From NCBI RefSeq assembly GCF_024713945.1, contig NC_134677.1, forward strand, positions 1,181,001 through 1,245,000: DNA of 64,000 nt, read 5' to 3'. Source of the DNA: Dermatophagoides farinae. Taxonomy: Eukaryota; Arthropoda; Arachnida; Sarcoptiformes; Pyroglyphidae. A program made the position numbers and the translations under genes. Below, in pieces: positions 1 to 15,384 of the stretch. The notes beneath the pieces are model-generated. The model saw only the letters and a list, made by a program, of their open reading frames with translations. It did no database searches and had not been told where the DNA came from. How positions within the stretch are numbered: the first letter of the stretch is position 1; every line of letters begins with the position of its first letter.

Positions 1-15
1 TATATACATAATTTA

Positions 16-42
16 ATCATCATCATCATCATCATCATCATC
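16..42. repeat. (ATC)9 microsatellite
   Basis: Nine perfect ATC units. This triplet and its complement GAT are the most frequent microsatellite of the window outside genes, and they encode the Ser, His and Asp runs inside several of its proteins. Confidence 0.95.
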
Positions 43-3000
43 GTATTTACAGATAGTCCAAAAACAGTCAAAGAAAAAAATTCATTTGCATATTTATCTA
101 CGCATAGTCAATGAATATATCATTTTCATTTCAATTTGTGGTAATCATTCGTCATTGAAATTGAATTTTTTTTCTTCCATTCAAAAAATGTTTAACATGT
201 CAGTGACATTTTTTTTTTGTTCTTGTTTCCAACCAGAATTTTTTTGTTGTTGTTCAATAAAGCCGATCATTTGCATTTGTCACAACAACAACAACAACAA
301 CAACCACAACGTACTGCGAAAACAGCATGATGTCATCGAATCATTGATCAGGATGATGATGTGAATCAATTTAAATTTTTTTTAAAAAAATATAATCTGA
401 TCTGATGTACTCTGTAGTAGTTGATGCTCTTGGTTTTCAATTTAATCAGGTTGATAATAATCAAACAAAACTGGAGATTGATGAAAAAGAAAAATTAAAA
501 TCAGAGGCACTGGTTTGACTGTGTGCATTTAAGTTCACCAAAACAAAAACAAAAAAAAAAACATTTTTTTGCTGAAAGAATCGTGCATCGGAAAAAAAAT
601 ATTCAGATTCTTAGATTTCAATCATCATCATCATCATAATCATTATTGAACATGGAGTATGACAGGATTTCTTCTCTTCACTTCTCTTCTCTTCATCATC
701 ATCATCGTTCACTAATAATCTTAGCGGCAATGGCCTTGAATATGAGCAAAGAGAAAATTTTTTTCCCTCTCTCTCTCTCTGCATTTAAGATTTTATTCAA
801 CGTGATCAAAAAAAAAAAAAAAAAAAAACGAAACTATTTTGCATGTCTAATTAATTATCATCATCATCATCGTTATTTGGGATTGGAAAAAAAATTAAGA
901 TTGTAAGCCGAATAAATCAAGATTCAAGATTTTCGTTTTGTTTCTCCCTCCTGATAAAAAAAAAAAATTTAAATACCGATGATGATGATGATGGAGGGAT
1001 TTGCATATGATGTAATACATTACATAATAACGAAAATCCAAAAATTATGGCAACGATACCCTGAAATATTAACACAACAACAACAACAACAAATGTACTG
1101 GCGTGTTGAAATTTTTTTTTTTTTTTTACTTACTAATTTGCATCGTACACACATATACTACATTTTGAAAGAAAGAGATGCTAATTGTTTTTTTTTCATT
1201 CTTGTGTTCAAAATCATTCATTGCTTGTACAAGATTTTCATTTTTTTTTCTTCTGCAAATGCAAAAAACATGCAGATTAAGACTGTTCAACAACAACATG
1301 ATTCAATCATTTACATTCGTGCAGAGAATCTTCATTTTGAATGATTGCTCGGCTTTAGTGTGTGTGTGTGTGTGTGTGTTGGTTTTCCGCTTTTTTTTCG
1401 GGTAAAACAAAAAAAAATTTTTCTGTCCATTTTGTTGTGTTGTGTTGTGTACACACAGGTTTTTTACACCTTTTTTTCTGGCCAAAAAAAAATTATCCAT
1501 TTTTCTCTGATGCAAAAAAAAGAATTCCTGATTCTAATTAATATTCCTGATTATTATGATGATGATGCGTGAATATTTAATTAATAATCCAAAAATCTTA
1601 TTGATCAACATCCATTATTAGCATAAATTCATGATCACCTGTTTGATCATTTGATAATCGTGAAGCTTTCAATAAAAAGTTCTGATGAGAATTTAAAATT
1701 TTTTGTTGTTGTCGTTTTTGTTGTTATTGGTTGCATCATCTGATAATGTTACAAAGTGTGTGTGTGTGTGTGTGTGCCAGAGTTTTCTTCAAATTGATGG
1801 ATTATATTTGATTTTTTTTGCTAATTTTATAAAATTTAAACTTTGTTTTTACATGGGAACACATTTTCACTCTCTTTTTTTCCCTACTCGTTTGCTCAAT
1901 GTAGATGCAAAAAAAAACAGTGAAAAAAAAACAAGATTGTGATTGATAAAGAGTTGTTTTTATTATTATTATTATTATTTACCACTGTTTCATGTGAAAT
2001 TGAATAAGAAAAAAAAACGTATTTGCAAATTCAATCAATCAAATCAAATCAAATCAAATGCAGATGAAGAATGTGAAACATTGAGAAATATGAAGAAAAC
2101 ACAAACAAAAAGATACATAGTATGAGTGAAACAGAGAAAAATAAATTTCTGTCATCAGATTTCAGATCAAAAAAAAAACTTACCAAGATTATGAATAACG
2201 ATAATGAAAAGATTGTTCAATCTTCAAAAATTTAATTTAATTTTTTTTTGCAAACATTTATCAAGAATCTATCAATATTATTGAATGGAAAAACCATACA
2301 AAACAAACATCCACACAGGTGATTTGATGCACGTTTTTTTTTTGCTTGCTTATTATCGATCAAAATTGTTCGATATATACAGATAATCAATGTGATAAAA
2401 TGGATAAATTCCATCAAAATACTGGTGTGATCAGAACAAAATTTAAAAAAAATCCAATTTTGATGATGACAATCTGATTATTATATTGGCAAAAAAAAAA
2501 GAACATTGACATTTAATTATGTAAACATTTTTGATGGCAAGCAAAATGGAATAGATTTTGAATCATTACGATGATGATGATGATGATTTTCCATTATTGA
2601 TTGATTGAGAAAATCAAAGTTCGAGTGGTTTGTGTGTTTGATCTGTTCAATTTTTTTTTCTGTTGGCCCGTAATATTTGCTCATCATTGTCATGATGATG
2701 ATGATGATGAATCATCACATGAAACTTGGAAGAAAAAAAAATTTAGAAAGTAAATTCAAAATATAAGTGATAACCAAATAAATAAATCTTCATTTCGTTT
2801 TTTTTTTTGGTTAGAATCAAATCAAATCATACAGAGTTTGTGTGTGTGTGCACACAGTTATTATCATCTTTATTAATAATTAATATTGATGATGATGGCT
2901 AGGTAAACACACACACACACACACACATGCACACACCCACCTCATCATTGTAAATCATCAAAAAAAAAAAAAAAAACGAGGGGACAAAACCAAAAAAACA

Positions 3001-3054
3001 AAAATCCATGTTGACAAGTTGGTTGACCGATAATAATATCCAGGCGGTGTGTCT

Positions 3055-3058
<4 letters not shown>

Positions 3059-3092
<34 letters not shown>
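3059..3092. repeat. (TG)17 microsatellite
   Basis: Seventeen uninterrupted TG units, the longest TG tract I noticed in the window. Confidence 0.95.
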
Positions 3093-3093
<1 letters not shown>

Positions 3094-4265
3094 CACTGGC
3101 TTTCTTTTCTTTTTCATCATCATCATCATCATCATTTATTTATTTCTATTAAATAAAAAAAAAATTCTCAGAGATTATTTTTAGATTTTCTAGATTTCTG
3201 GTTTAATAACCAGAAAAAAACCTTAAATTTATAACTAAATCATCATCATCATCATCATCAGATATCCGAAATCATCATCAAAATAATCATAATCCACACA
3301 CACACACACACACGAGATATTCTGATTGATTATCATCAACATCATAAGCATAATCATCATCTGTATATATATATATACAAAAAAAAGAAGCCGATAAACA
3401 ACTATACACGGATGATTGTCGCCAATTGGCGCCAATTATATTACACACACACACAAACAATCAAAATCAAACAACAAAAACAACAACAACAACAGCCGAA
3501 AAAAAAATCTGAATCTCATGGAATCATCATCAATGTGCCTAAGGTTTTTTTTTATTATTATAATAATCATCATCATCATTGCTTGTTTAATGATTTATAA
3601 TCATTGATGATGATGATTATGATTAATCAAACAAACAAACAAACAAACAAGCAGATAATATGTATCGTTATTATTGTTGTTTGTTCCAATTTATTTGTCC
3701 AAATACAATCATTACATGTATACATACACACACACACACACACATATTGAACTATGGAATTTATTTTGATTATTATCATCATCATCAATGATTGCAATAT
3801 TGCATATACATAAATGTATTGACCGATAAATTTTGTTTGTAGGTAGGTGTTTTTTTTGTTTTGTTTTGTTCTGTCGTTATTGATGTTTAGTAATCAATAA
3901 TACTAATTGGAATAAATGGAATTTTTGTCACCGATGATTGTAGTGGTGGTACTGATGTAATGGAAACTAATATTTCTTCCTGGTATTAGAAAAAGAAATC
4001 AAGTAATACATCAATTTTATGATTCAAACAAATACAACAAGTGCACTAATTAATAATCGTGTTAATCATGACAAAAATAGAATTGCAAACAAACCGAGAA
4101 TTTTTTTTTTTGGTTTTTTACCACATTTTTAAATTTTGTTTTCAATCTAATTTTCTAATTTCAATTTGGTAATCTGTTTTGTTGTTCCAATTCTTAATCA
4201 TCATATAAAATTGACTTTTTATCATTTGATAATTTGATTGATTTGGTTGAAATATAACAATGCAA

Positions 4266-4268
<3 letters not shown>

Positions 4269-4296
<28 letters not shown>

Positions 4297-4329
4297 CAAT
4301 TTCTCTATATGCACACACACACACACACA
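4269..4329. repeat. Inverted GT/CA microsatellite pair
   Basis: Fourteen GT units (4269-4296), a 15-base AT-rich spacer, then nine CA units (4312-4329). The two tracts are complementary, so an 18-bp stem is possible. Confidence 0.85.
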
Positions 4330-6266
4330 ATCAGTTTGGCACAAACCCATACAAAACACACGAGTCAATTTTTTCTTTCGTTTATTAAATCTTTAAGACA
4401 CAATTATCGATAAATCAATCAATGTATTGATCTAATCAACAATGGAAGAGGTAGATAAATAAATTTTTCTGTTGATTAGTATCATTTGAATAATTTAATT
4501 AGATCTAAAAGTTGTTTTTTTCCATGGAAAAAAATCTCAAAATAATTTCAATGATTGATTTACATGCACTTGCATATTAATTAAATTGTTGATTTGATAA
4601 TCAAAAAAGAATCACGCGACAACAAATAAAAAAAAGCCAAATGTCCCTAAATACAAACACACACACAAACGACCAATGTTCAATTCAATGTCAGAGAAAT
4701 TTCAGCAAAATTCTGCTTATTCATATGGAATATAAACAATTTGTCGAACAAAACAAAAAACAAAAACAAAAAAAACGTGCTAAAAGCTCGGATAATCATC
4801 ATCGTTTGTAGTTGAACAATCATTTGGAATTGAAAAAAAATTACCGTTAATTTTTCACACACACAAACAACCAATTTGGCATTGAATTTGCCACAATCGC
4901 TCTAATCATGAGATGGATCATCATCGAATTTGGCAAAATGAAAAAAAAAACACACACAATTGAATGTCACACTGTGATTGTGATGAAGATGACGAATACC
5001 AAATGAAAATTATAACAAAAAAAAAACAAAAATAAAAACATTGAACAACAAATGAATGTTTGATTGACAGAATTATTCAAATTATTCAAGAACACATTCA
5101 TTTTCTACATATTGAATGAATTGGCAAAACGATGATAAACTAAAAAAATAATAGGAAACGCAACAAATTCAAAATCATCATCATCATATTTAAACAATTC
5201 ATTGGCATTGAAAATGTAAAAAAAAATGAACAAATCATCATCATCATCATAATCATCGAAAGATTGAAAAAAAACAGGAATAAATATGAAAAAAACAAGA
5301 CAAAATCTGAATCGTGCCATTGAATATGCATAAGTAATAGATTATCATCATTATGGGAATCAAACAGAAGAAAAGAAGAAATGAAAATTCCTAAACGAAC
5401 TTGTGATCAGTCATCATCATCAACATCGAAATCGAGATCAAAATAACATTCAAATGTGCAATGAATAAAATGTCAAAATGTCACACACTGTAGCTGCTGA
5501 GAAACAGAAATGGAAAGATTCACAGCAAAAAATTTTTTTTTTTGAATGAACACAAAAAAACAGAGAATTTTAGATCTAAAATATCAAAAAAAAAAAAAAA
5601 AAAAAAAAATTGTTGCCAAAATACAATGTTATCATTCATTGGTTTTTGATTTGCATATTATCATTATAAAGAAGTGTAAATAAATACAGAAAACAAACCA
5701 AACCAAACACAGAATAGAATAGATAAAATTTCAAACAGGAGATATAAAGAGAGAAAAAAAAATGAAAAAAAAGAAATCGATTCAGATGATAATAATCTAA
5801 ACTAATATAAATAAGGAAGTTGATTATGATTCGGAAATTCATATAGCACATACATAAATCATACAAAAAAAAAAATGTAAAATCAATAAATGTCGTCTCT
5901 TCATATTTATAAATGTGTAAATATATACACACACACACACATGTTATAAAGATTATATGTTATTATTTGCAGAAAGAAAAACGATTTATCTAATCCGAAA
6001 ATTAAAAAAGCAAGAAACAGAGTGGATTATTATCAAACAACAAACGGGAATGACAACAACAACAACAACAACAACATTTTTTTTTTTGGCTTTGATCAAT
6101 GTCCATTAGTTTAAAAGTGGCGAAAATATCTAGCTGAAAAGAAAAAATTTGCATAAAATACATACACAAAATTGAAAAAATTTTCTACACCGATAACTCG
6201 TAGAGAGAAAAATTTCAGTTGATCAAACAAGATTTTTTTTTTCATTTTGAATATCAGAAAATTTAT

Positions 6267-6267
<1 letters not shown>

Positions 6268-6304
<37 letters not shown>
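6268..6304. repeat. A37 homopolymer
   Basis: Thirty-seven consecutive A followed by several AAAAT units. I looked for a flanking direct repeat that would make it a retrotransposon tail and found none by eye. Confidence 0.9.
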
Positions 6305-6306
<2 letters not shown>

Positions 6307-9300
6307 AAATAAAATAAAATTGGATCGACAAAATCAATCAGTGTGTGTGTGTAATATAAGCTGACAATTTATTTTTGTGGTGATGAAAAAAAACGAAAAA
6401 AAAATCTGTGTCAAATAAATGGAAAAAAAGCTTAAATTCATTCAACTGGTTGTCTGTTAGGAATTTGCTTTTTTTATGCAAACAAAAACAAAACAAAAAG
6501 CAAAACAATTAAATGATACACACACACACTGACACCTGGATTTAGAAAATAAAGAGTGAAAAAAAACTTTTAAAAGATTTTCAAAAAGGTTTTTTTCCCA
6601 CACCACATCGAACAAGATGGCAAAAAAAAGCTTACTTTTCAACAAACATTTCATTAGAAGGGTTTAATTTTTTTTTCTTCAAAACAGTGGGAATCAAATA
6701 ATCAAACTGATGATTAGATAATATCGGTAAACGACAACAACAACAAGAAGAATTATTTTATGGCATCGTCAGAAAGCAATTCCAGCATATAGAAACAGAG
6801 AAAGAATTCTCATTTAAATTCTGATCATCATAATAATTGTCACCAAACATGATCAATTTCAATGTCATCATTATCAATGAATGAATGAATGAATGAATGA
6901 GAACGAGAAAAAACACAGACACACACAAACAAACAGATTGTAAGCCGATTATAAATACAATATTGAGAAAATAAAAATTCACTGCAATCATCATCATCAT
7001 CATCATGATCATCATCATTAAGATTACAAAATTCAATTGGTTTTTTGTTTTATTCACAGAATTTTTTTCTTATTGATCGATTATCATCAATAAAATCATC
7101 ATCATCATCATCAAACATACATGTGAGAACTAGAGACATGAAATGTGGATGGATTTGATTTATTTTAAACAATCAACAAAATTCCATTTCGATTAATTAA
7201 CCCTTTTTCACACTCTTTGGGTTTTTTTTTGGAAACTTGCACAATCGTGTTGAGGGGCACAACCAATATATAAACACTTTATATTTCATATATATCAATG
7301 TTTAATCAATGGTTTGATTTGATTTTTATTTTGTATATACATATCTAAATCATCAATTTAAATATATAATTTTCAAATTTCTTGTTTTCAAAACTTTTAA
7401 TCGTGGTTTTTTTTCGCTAGCAAACAACAGCAGCAGAAGCAGCAGCAGTGGATAATTTTAGGCACAGCAAAAATTTTTGGATTTCAAAACGAAACACACA
7501 CACACACACACACGCTGATATCCATTTATCATAAACAAAATTTGAATTTTTAATGATGAAATGTTGAAAAAAAACAAAAATTTTGTTTTTTTTTTGAGAA
7601 AAAAAAACAGGAAAAAAAATTCACATACCTTGATTGAAGTTGAATTTTATTTTGTTGTTTCATTAAAAGTTGAAAATTTTTGCGAAAAACATACACAAAA
7701 TGATGTTAAAAACACTGATCATCACATGTACACACACACAGAGAGAGAAATTGCGATTGAAGCTGATCAATCAGAATTCCGATGATTCAATCAAAATAAA
7801 ACAACACAATCAACACAAACACGTAACACGTTGTTGTTGTTGTTGTTGCGGTTGTTGTTGCTGTTACAAAACAGAAATTCATCAATCAATCAATCAATTG
7901 GTTTCAATTTTTTCCATATAGAAAATTAATTTTCCGGAATCGATATAGAATTTGCTACACACACACACACACACACAAACACACCGGAAGCCGAAACAAA
8001 ATTAAATCTACATATATAAGAAAAATTGGAAAAAAAATTATTTGAACGATAAAAAAAAAATGATGATGATTTCTGATCACACTGACTGACTGATTGACTG
8101 ACTAAGTGTTGATAATATGAATGTCTGATTTGTGTTTGAGAGAAAGAGAGAAAGAGAGAAAGAGAATAAAGCGATACACACACAACCACACACAAACAAC
8201 CACACAAACAGAAACTTATCTATCAAAAAGTCTTGCATATGCGTCTATGCTCAGGATCTTTATTTCTTTCTTTTTTTTCATCATCATCATCATTCTCTTT
8301 ATTTTTTTTTTTTGCTATCTATCGTTGGCATACACACATGGGAAGCAGTTGAATGAATGGCTGATTTTCAATTTTTTTTTTTTTTTTTTTTAGTTAGCTT
8401 TTAAATATCAACTACTATATTGCCCATATAGCTGTTGTGTTTATCAAAGCGCGCGAGATACGAAAAAAAAAGTATAAATTTTTTTTTTTTTTTTTTTTGA
8501 AAAACAAGATCAACAAACAGAAATTATAACCACTACCACACCAATTCAAATGAAATTTGGCGCATACTCTCCATCGATAATCGTGTATAATAATAATAAT
8601 AATATTATTATCGATTCTATGATGATCGATATTTTTTTGTTTCTCAGTTCCTCTGTCATCGTTATAAACGATAACAACAACAACAAAAAATTGTCATATC
8701 TGATTATCTAATAATTTCTGTTTGTTATTTTTGATTTTGAAAGATGAAAGATGGCTTAATTTAAGCAAAAAAAAAAAAAAAATGCGCAACAAACAAACAA
8801 ACAAACAGCATTAATTAACCACTTTTCATCAGTCATAATGATGATGATGATGATGACAAGGTGGGCGATACGTTTTTTTCATCATACATTGCTACACAAA
8901 ACTAGCGCGGCATGGTAAGCCAAAAAAAAAAAAATTATCACCACAGTCATTTGTCAAATGTAAAACATTGTAATACACAAATGATGATGATCATCATCAT
9001 CATCATTATCCTAAATGGTTTTATTAAATGAAGAAAAAACTCTCAAACAATTAGTGTAGTGAAAAAATTATTAAATTACAAATGCAAACACAATCATTAT
9101 GATGATGATGATGATGATGAACAATGGACAGAAAAATAAACAAAAAAAAAAAAAAAAAAAACAAAAAACAAAACGAAAATTCATCATTAGAATAATTAGC
9201 TATCATTATCATTAATGTGAAACAAACAAACAGAATTTTTTTTTGTATATTTTTAATTTCCAGATAAAATTCATAAATCATTTGATATAAGTAGCCAGTA

Positions 9301-10578
9301 GCCATTTGTTTGGGTGACATTTATCTTTTCATTCATTCATTGTTATTCATCCGAATCTTTCTCTCTCTCAGGCTTATTAAAATAAAAAAAAAAAAAACAG
9401 GAACTGGATAATTGGACAGTATTTCATCGTTTGAGAAAACAAAAAAAAAAAAAATCTTTTCTCTTTTCTTTTTTTTTCTGTTGTCAAATTATTATTGTTG
9501 TGACAATTGTATGCATATATGATGGTGGTGGTGGTGGTGGTGGTTGTGGTGGTATTGTCTATGTTGTGCATATTTTGAGCCAATCAAGAAATACTTTTAC
9601 ACACACACACACAATAGACAACCTATAATGGTGTAGGACACATGTTTTTTGTTTGTTTGTATGAATGAATGAATGAATGAAACTTGTTTACAACACGCAC
9701 AAGCACGAAATTGCATTGCAAAAAAAAACGGTCAAATCAAAATCGATCGATCGAATGTCTTCTACACGCGCACAAACAAAACATTTGCATATTTGATGAG
9801 TGAAAAAAATTTGCATATATTTTAAATTTCATTCATAAAATTTTCGAATGTATCCAGGATTTTAGACATAATCATCATCAAAAATCATCATATATAATGA
9901 ACCAAGTATTATGCATATTTTATATGCAAAAAAAAAGAGTGTTTGTGCGTCTGTTAGTTGATGTTTGTTGTGCAAACCTCGAATAAGATGATGGATGGAT
10001 GTATGACGTTCAGCCCCTTTCAAACCACACACACACACACCAAAACTTGCAAACAAATGTAGCAATAACAATGGTAAAAAGTGTTTTTTTTTGTTGCATA
10101 TTTCGTGCATTCTATTTTTTTTTTGTTAACTTTCAAAAAGCTATGATTTCATTGGATGATTGGTGTGTGTGTGTGTATGTTTGTGTGTTTGTATTTTGAA
10201 TTGAAAAGCTATAATATCTACAAATCTTATTTCATGCAAATTAGATTCCATTCATACATGAATAAAATGGTGATTGAATTGACTATCATCATCATCATGG
10301 TCGTGGCCATCAACAATTTGAATAACATATTATTATGATTACAATCATCATATATAAGATTGATAGATAGAAATGGTGGGTTGGATTTCCAGTGTTTTTT
10401 TTTTAAATTTCATTTCGAATGCAATAATAACCAATCGATTGATCAATCGATGATCAATAATCATAAAAAAAAGATTATATTAGATACAGAAATATATTAT
10501 CTATATTCACGAAATATTTATAAATAATGGATTCTCAATTGAAATGAGATACGAATAAACTAAAAAATAAAAATAAAA

Positions 10579-10600
10579 ATCGATCGATCGATCGATCGAT
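10579..10600. repeat. (ATCG)n tetranucleotide repeat
   Basis: Five and a half ATCG units. The tract is self-complementary and rich in CpG for this AT-rich window. Confidence 0.92.
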
Positions 10601-13600
10601 AACGAAGAAAACAAAAATCGATTGATTTTCGGTATCAAATTTTTATTTATGAATCAAAATGATAATGATTATTATATATGGCCATTTGGCCATTCGTTTT
10701 GTCATTCTCAATTCCTTTTTCTGATGATGATGATCAATAATTATACACGGATGGATGGAAAAAAAATTAAAATTATCGATTCGATTCTCTTGTTTGAATT
10801 GCAATTGGAAATTCTTGTAAAAAATTGATGTAAAAATTTTCTTTATTGAATTGAATATGAGAAAAATAAAAATTTTCGTTTGTTGTTGGCTTTTCCATTT
10901 AACAGAAACACACACACCATCCTTATATAATGTAAATTCGACTCATCATCATTATCATTTATTAAATATGTATTTGTAATTTTAATAATAACATTCCATA
11001 AACAAAAATGGTAATTATAATGATGGCGGTGGTTAACCCGAAGAAATATTCACACACACACACACACACAGACACACACACTAAAAATACCGAAAATAAC
11101 CCGGTGATGCCCTTCCCTGAAAAACACAAATCGACAACAACCAAAAAACAAACGACACAATGGCACCAGAATTATATATTCTATATACTTATTGAATGTT
11201 TTTTTTTTCTTCTAGAAAAAAAAGAGAAAAAATTTTCATCCATTCACAATGATTCATTCAATTTTATCTGATGAGTGTTTTTTTTTTATTTCATGTGTTT
11301 TGAATTATTAAAATGGAAAAAAAAGCAAAAGAAAAAAAAATGGTTTTTTTTCCTCTGCCTTTTTATCAAAAATGACCAATTATCATTATTATTAGCATCT
11401 ATAATTGCTATTCATGTATAATTGCTGTGTTTGTGTGTGTGTCTCCATTTGAGAAAGGGAGAGAGAAGAAGCATCTGGATCTCTCAGTTTAGAATACACA
11501 AATACACACCACACAGATGAAATGTGAATATTTCATAATTTGGCCACTACAGTATATGTGGTCTTGTGGTTTTTGATTCAAATGTTTGTGGCTCTTGGAA
11601 TTTTTTCGTTTCTCTTGTTCGTCTATATTCCATCACCATTTTGAATAAGCAAAACAACATCATCAGATAAGTTAATGATTGTAAATGTTTTTTTTTCTCT
11701 AATAAACATCGACAACATTCGATCATCATCATCATCATCATCATAATCATTATTTGTAATGTAATAATGATGCTCATTTGATAGTCGTTTTTTTTCTTCT
11801 TCTTCGAGGAGGCGAGTCTTTTTTTTTATTTTTTTGCTATGAAAATTGTAAATGAATATTGTTTCAAGTGATAAATCCGTGTGTATTGGTTTGAATTAAA
11901 ATTTTGTTTCTGTGTGTATTGGGAGACACACCAAAAAATTTCATTTTTCCTCGAGGAATAGAGAAGAAAAAAAAATCAAATGAAATGAAATCGAAATAAT
12001 CATATTTATTAAGATTATAAAATCATCATCATTTTTTTTGTTCAAATCAAATTCACATTTTCAATGATTTTGATTGAATTTTTTAACATTCACATTCATA
12101 GATGATCATTTTTCATTTTTTTTTTCATTTTCATACACATGAATTGAAGGCTAATATTCATATAATGAATGATTGACTCTTTTTTTTCACATTTTTTTTG
12201 TTGTTGTTGTCATTTTTTTTTCGTCGATTGAATTCGAATCGATTGTTGTTTCGATACGCAGATATATCTTGGGATTTAAATAATAAAAAAAAAATACAGG
12301 GAGGTTTGTGTGTGTGCATATCACCCAAATAAAAAAAACAAAATCATTACCAGCAACATCCATTATTGTGTGATGATGATGATGGTGGTTATTAGCATCC
12401 CAGCTTTTTTTTTCTTTTCTAGTTTTTATTCACCTAGCTCAGGTTCAGCTGTCAAATTTTTTCGTTTCGGTTATATATTAAATATTTGGTATTAATGGTG
12501 TGTGTGTGAGTACAAATAGTGTAATTAGTCAGAGATTAAAGAGAGAGAGAGAGAGAGAGAGCGAGAAACGGAGAAAAAAAAACAGTGAAAAAAGGAGTGG
12601 CCGATATGTGAAATAATTCCATTTGATCTTCATAATCATTACCTAATTTACCATTTACTAATCCAGTTTTTTTTCAGTCATTGTTTCTCAGTGAGAAATT
12701 TTCGTTTTTTCTCCACTTGAAAATGACAAATAAAATTCTGGTTACGAAAAAAAAATCTGAATTTTCTTTTTATAACTGGACAGAAAAAAAATATCAACGA
12801 GTTTTTAGTCATATTTATTCGGTTCAAGTCGATCATCGAAAAAAAATCATCATCGTTTGGAGAAAATCATGTCGTTCAATAATCATCATCATCATCATAA
12901 GGGCGTTTCATATCACGATTTATCTATTGATCAATGATGATGAGTTCTGTTGTTGTTGTTTGATTGAAAGAGAGAAATGATGGTAATAACGATTTTTTTT
13001 TAAAAAAACTAAATGATTCTTCAATAAGGGCTTTCAATTCCATTCCTTATTTTTTTTAAACCATCACCTGTAACCATATTTTTCTAGTTTACCTGGTTTC
13101 ACAAACACACTCACACACACAGAGAGCAAAGAATCATCTGGCGGTCATGATAAAAACTCATCTGCATATCTCAGCAAACAAAACAGAGAAAAAAAAACAA
13201 TTAATCTAATTATCATAGAACGACAGCAACAACAAAAATACGTGAAAAATGAATGCAAACAATTTTTTTTTACATTTACAAACGTTTGATTAGTTAATTA
13301 GTCAAAGTGGCTGGCTTGTTGGCTGGTTTGGTTCCGTTTTCGTGAATTTTTGTTTTTGTTTTGTTTTTTTTTTTTTTTTGGTCTCGGTTGTAATCATGTA
13401 TTTCGTGTTTTTTTACATATTTTTTTTGCATGAAAATTTTTTTTTTGCTGTTTGCATGAAAAATGTTCATGAAATACCAGCATAGTTTCAATGTCAGTTT
13501 CATTATTTATTTATTTCGTTTCGTTTTTTTTTTGTTTTTTTTTTTTGGTTCATGAAAATCACTCATCATCATGCAAAAATGGATAATTTCCATTCGCCCA

Positions 13601-15384
13601 TCTACCAGCATCCATTGGCGAGAATATTTGCTTTGATCACTGTCAAATCATTGTGGAAAAATTCATTCATTCATAACCAGAAACGAAAAACTAAGAGATT
13701 GATATATATGCAAATAAAGTTGAAAATGAGATGAAAACGATTCAGATTTTTTTCAGAAAAAAAACACACGAATAACCGATAAAAAAAAATTGTGATCTTC
13801 ATAAATGTAGTATACAATCATCATCATTAGATAAAATTGCTGAATGTGGTACCGTTCTCTTTAAACAATTCTCACAAACAAACAAACAAACAATTTTTCG
13901 CTCTGTCTATCTGTCTGTCTGTCTTTATTTCTGGATATTTTTCGTTGAAACGATTTAAAGCCTTAGGCTTTTGATCATTTATCACTTATTGGTAGCCCAA
14001 AATTATCAAATGTTAATGCGGCATTGGTCAATTCTTTGATGATCTGCACGTTTTTTCTTGTCTTTTTTTCTCTCTTTCTTCTCTCTCTCTTTCACCAGAT
14101 AATTACAATATTACGATTCAACAATTTTGGGTATTCAACTCATTTTATAACTAAATGATTTGATTATTAGAAATCAGACAGAAATTCGTTTTTTGTTTTT
14201 TTTGTTTTTTGTAGAAAATTCGAATCATTAATTCATTTTTGTTGATTATTTTAATAATAAAGAGAGAGAAAAAAAAATTTTGCACGATTTTTTTTTCGCA
14301 ACCATTTGTAATTCTTTTTATCGATTCTATATGTGGATTTATTCACTGTGTGTGTGTGTGTGAATGAATGTTCAATGATTATGGACTAAATTTTCATTGT
14401 TTTCAAACTAATTACATGTGCACCATTTAGGTCATCATGTTTGACCAAAAACGTTTCAATATGTTGCAATTTGAAAATGTGAAAATTCAATGAATAATAA
14501 AATGATGTGTGTGTGTGTATCAATTTTGCATCTGCACAAAAATTCATCAAAAAAAAAAAAAAATCAATCCAATTTTATCGGTCATCAAGAAAAAAAAAAC
14601 ACGGCACACACACACAAACAGATGACAGGACTGAGTAAATAATGTCAAAAAAATTTAACATTTCAAATGTATTTGATTTTTCTTGTTTTTTTTTAGTGAT
14701 ACATAAATTTTATTTTTCACTCTTGATGGATTAGAAAAAAAAGAGTTCAATATACAATTTTCAATGAAAATCGTCGTTGATTGGCTTTTTACATACACAC
14801 ACACACACACACAAAGAGAGAACAGAAAATAAACAAAAACTTTTTCATCAACCAAGTAGAAATGAATATAAATTACCAAGCGACCATGATCGAATTATTA
14901 GTTTTCATCATCATAATTATCCATACATATATGTATCTTTTGCTATCTATCTAGGCTTTTTTTTTCTTTGACAAAAATATTACTTGATCAAAAAAAAAAA
15001 AAAAAAGGCAAATAATTTCGGATTAAATGGACATGTTTGTTTGTTTGTGTGTTTTTAATATTCCGGTCAACAGTAACAACACTAATCAATCAAAGAAAAT
15101 GTTCAACAAGTGTGCAGTTTTGATTTCCTACGGAAATCAAATCATCATCATCATCATTATTGAAAAAATGAAGCAGAAAAAAACGAAATTTAAATCGATT
15201 TCGATTATCTCAAACTCATTTATTGAGTTGAAAGTTCCAGCTGCTGCTGCTGCTGCTGATGCTTGTTATTGCTATTGATTGACCTATCTAAATGATCCAA
15301 AAGAAATAGAGAAAAACAGCATATAAAAAAAAACCTACGCGCAATGCCATAATCATCATCGTCATCAATGAAATTATTCAACAA

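Larger units (their letters stand above)
1..11300. other. Gene-free AT-rich DNA with dense microsatellites
   Basis: I see no coding region here. All open frames are short and are translated simple repeats (poly-His, Asn, Phe, Lys, Met, Cys-Val), with no conserved domain. The content is (ATC)n such as 16-42, TG tracts such as 1358-1379 and 3059-3092, a GT/CA inverted pair at 4269-4329, a 37-nt A run at 6268-6304, GGT repeats at 9524-9552, ATCG repeats at 10579-10600, and a 20-bp ATC palindrome at 8981-9000. It may be intergenic, or a long intron of a gene beyond the left edge; nothing in the sequence decides this. Confidence 0.7.

Noticed and set aside
86-364. Open frame of 92 codons near the left end
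   Set aside because: Composed of Phe, Ser, Cys and Asn runs from T-rich and CAA repeats, with no recognisable domain; typical of the many spurious frames in this AT-rich DNA.
6241-6320. The A37 tract as the tail of a retrotransposon
   Set aside because: No flanking target-site duplication and no coding or promoter-like sequence next to it.
12800-12860. tRNA-like B-box (GGTTCAAGTC near 12,822)
   Set aside because: No A-box at the right distance and no cloverleaf can be drawn.
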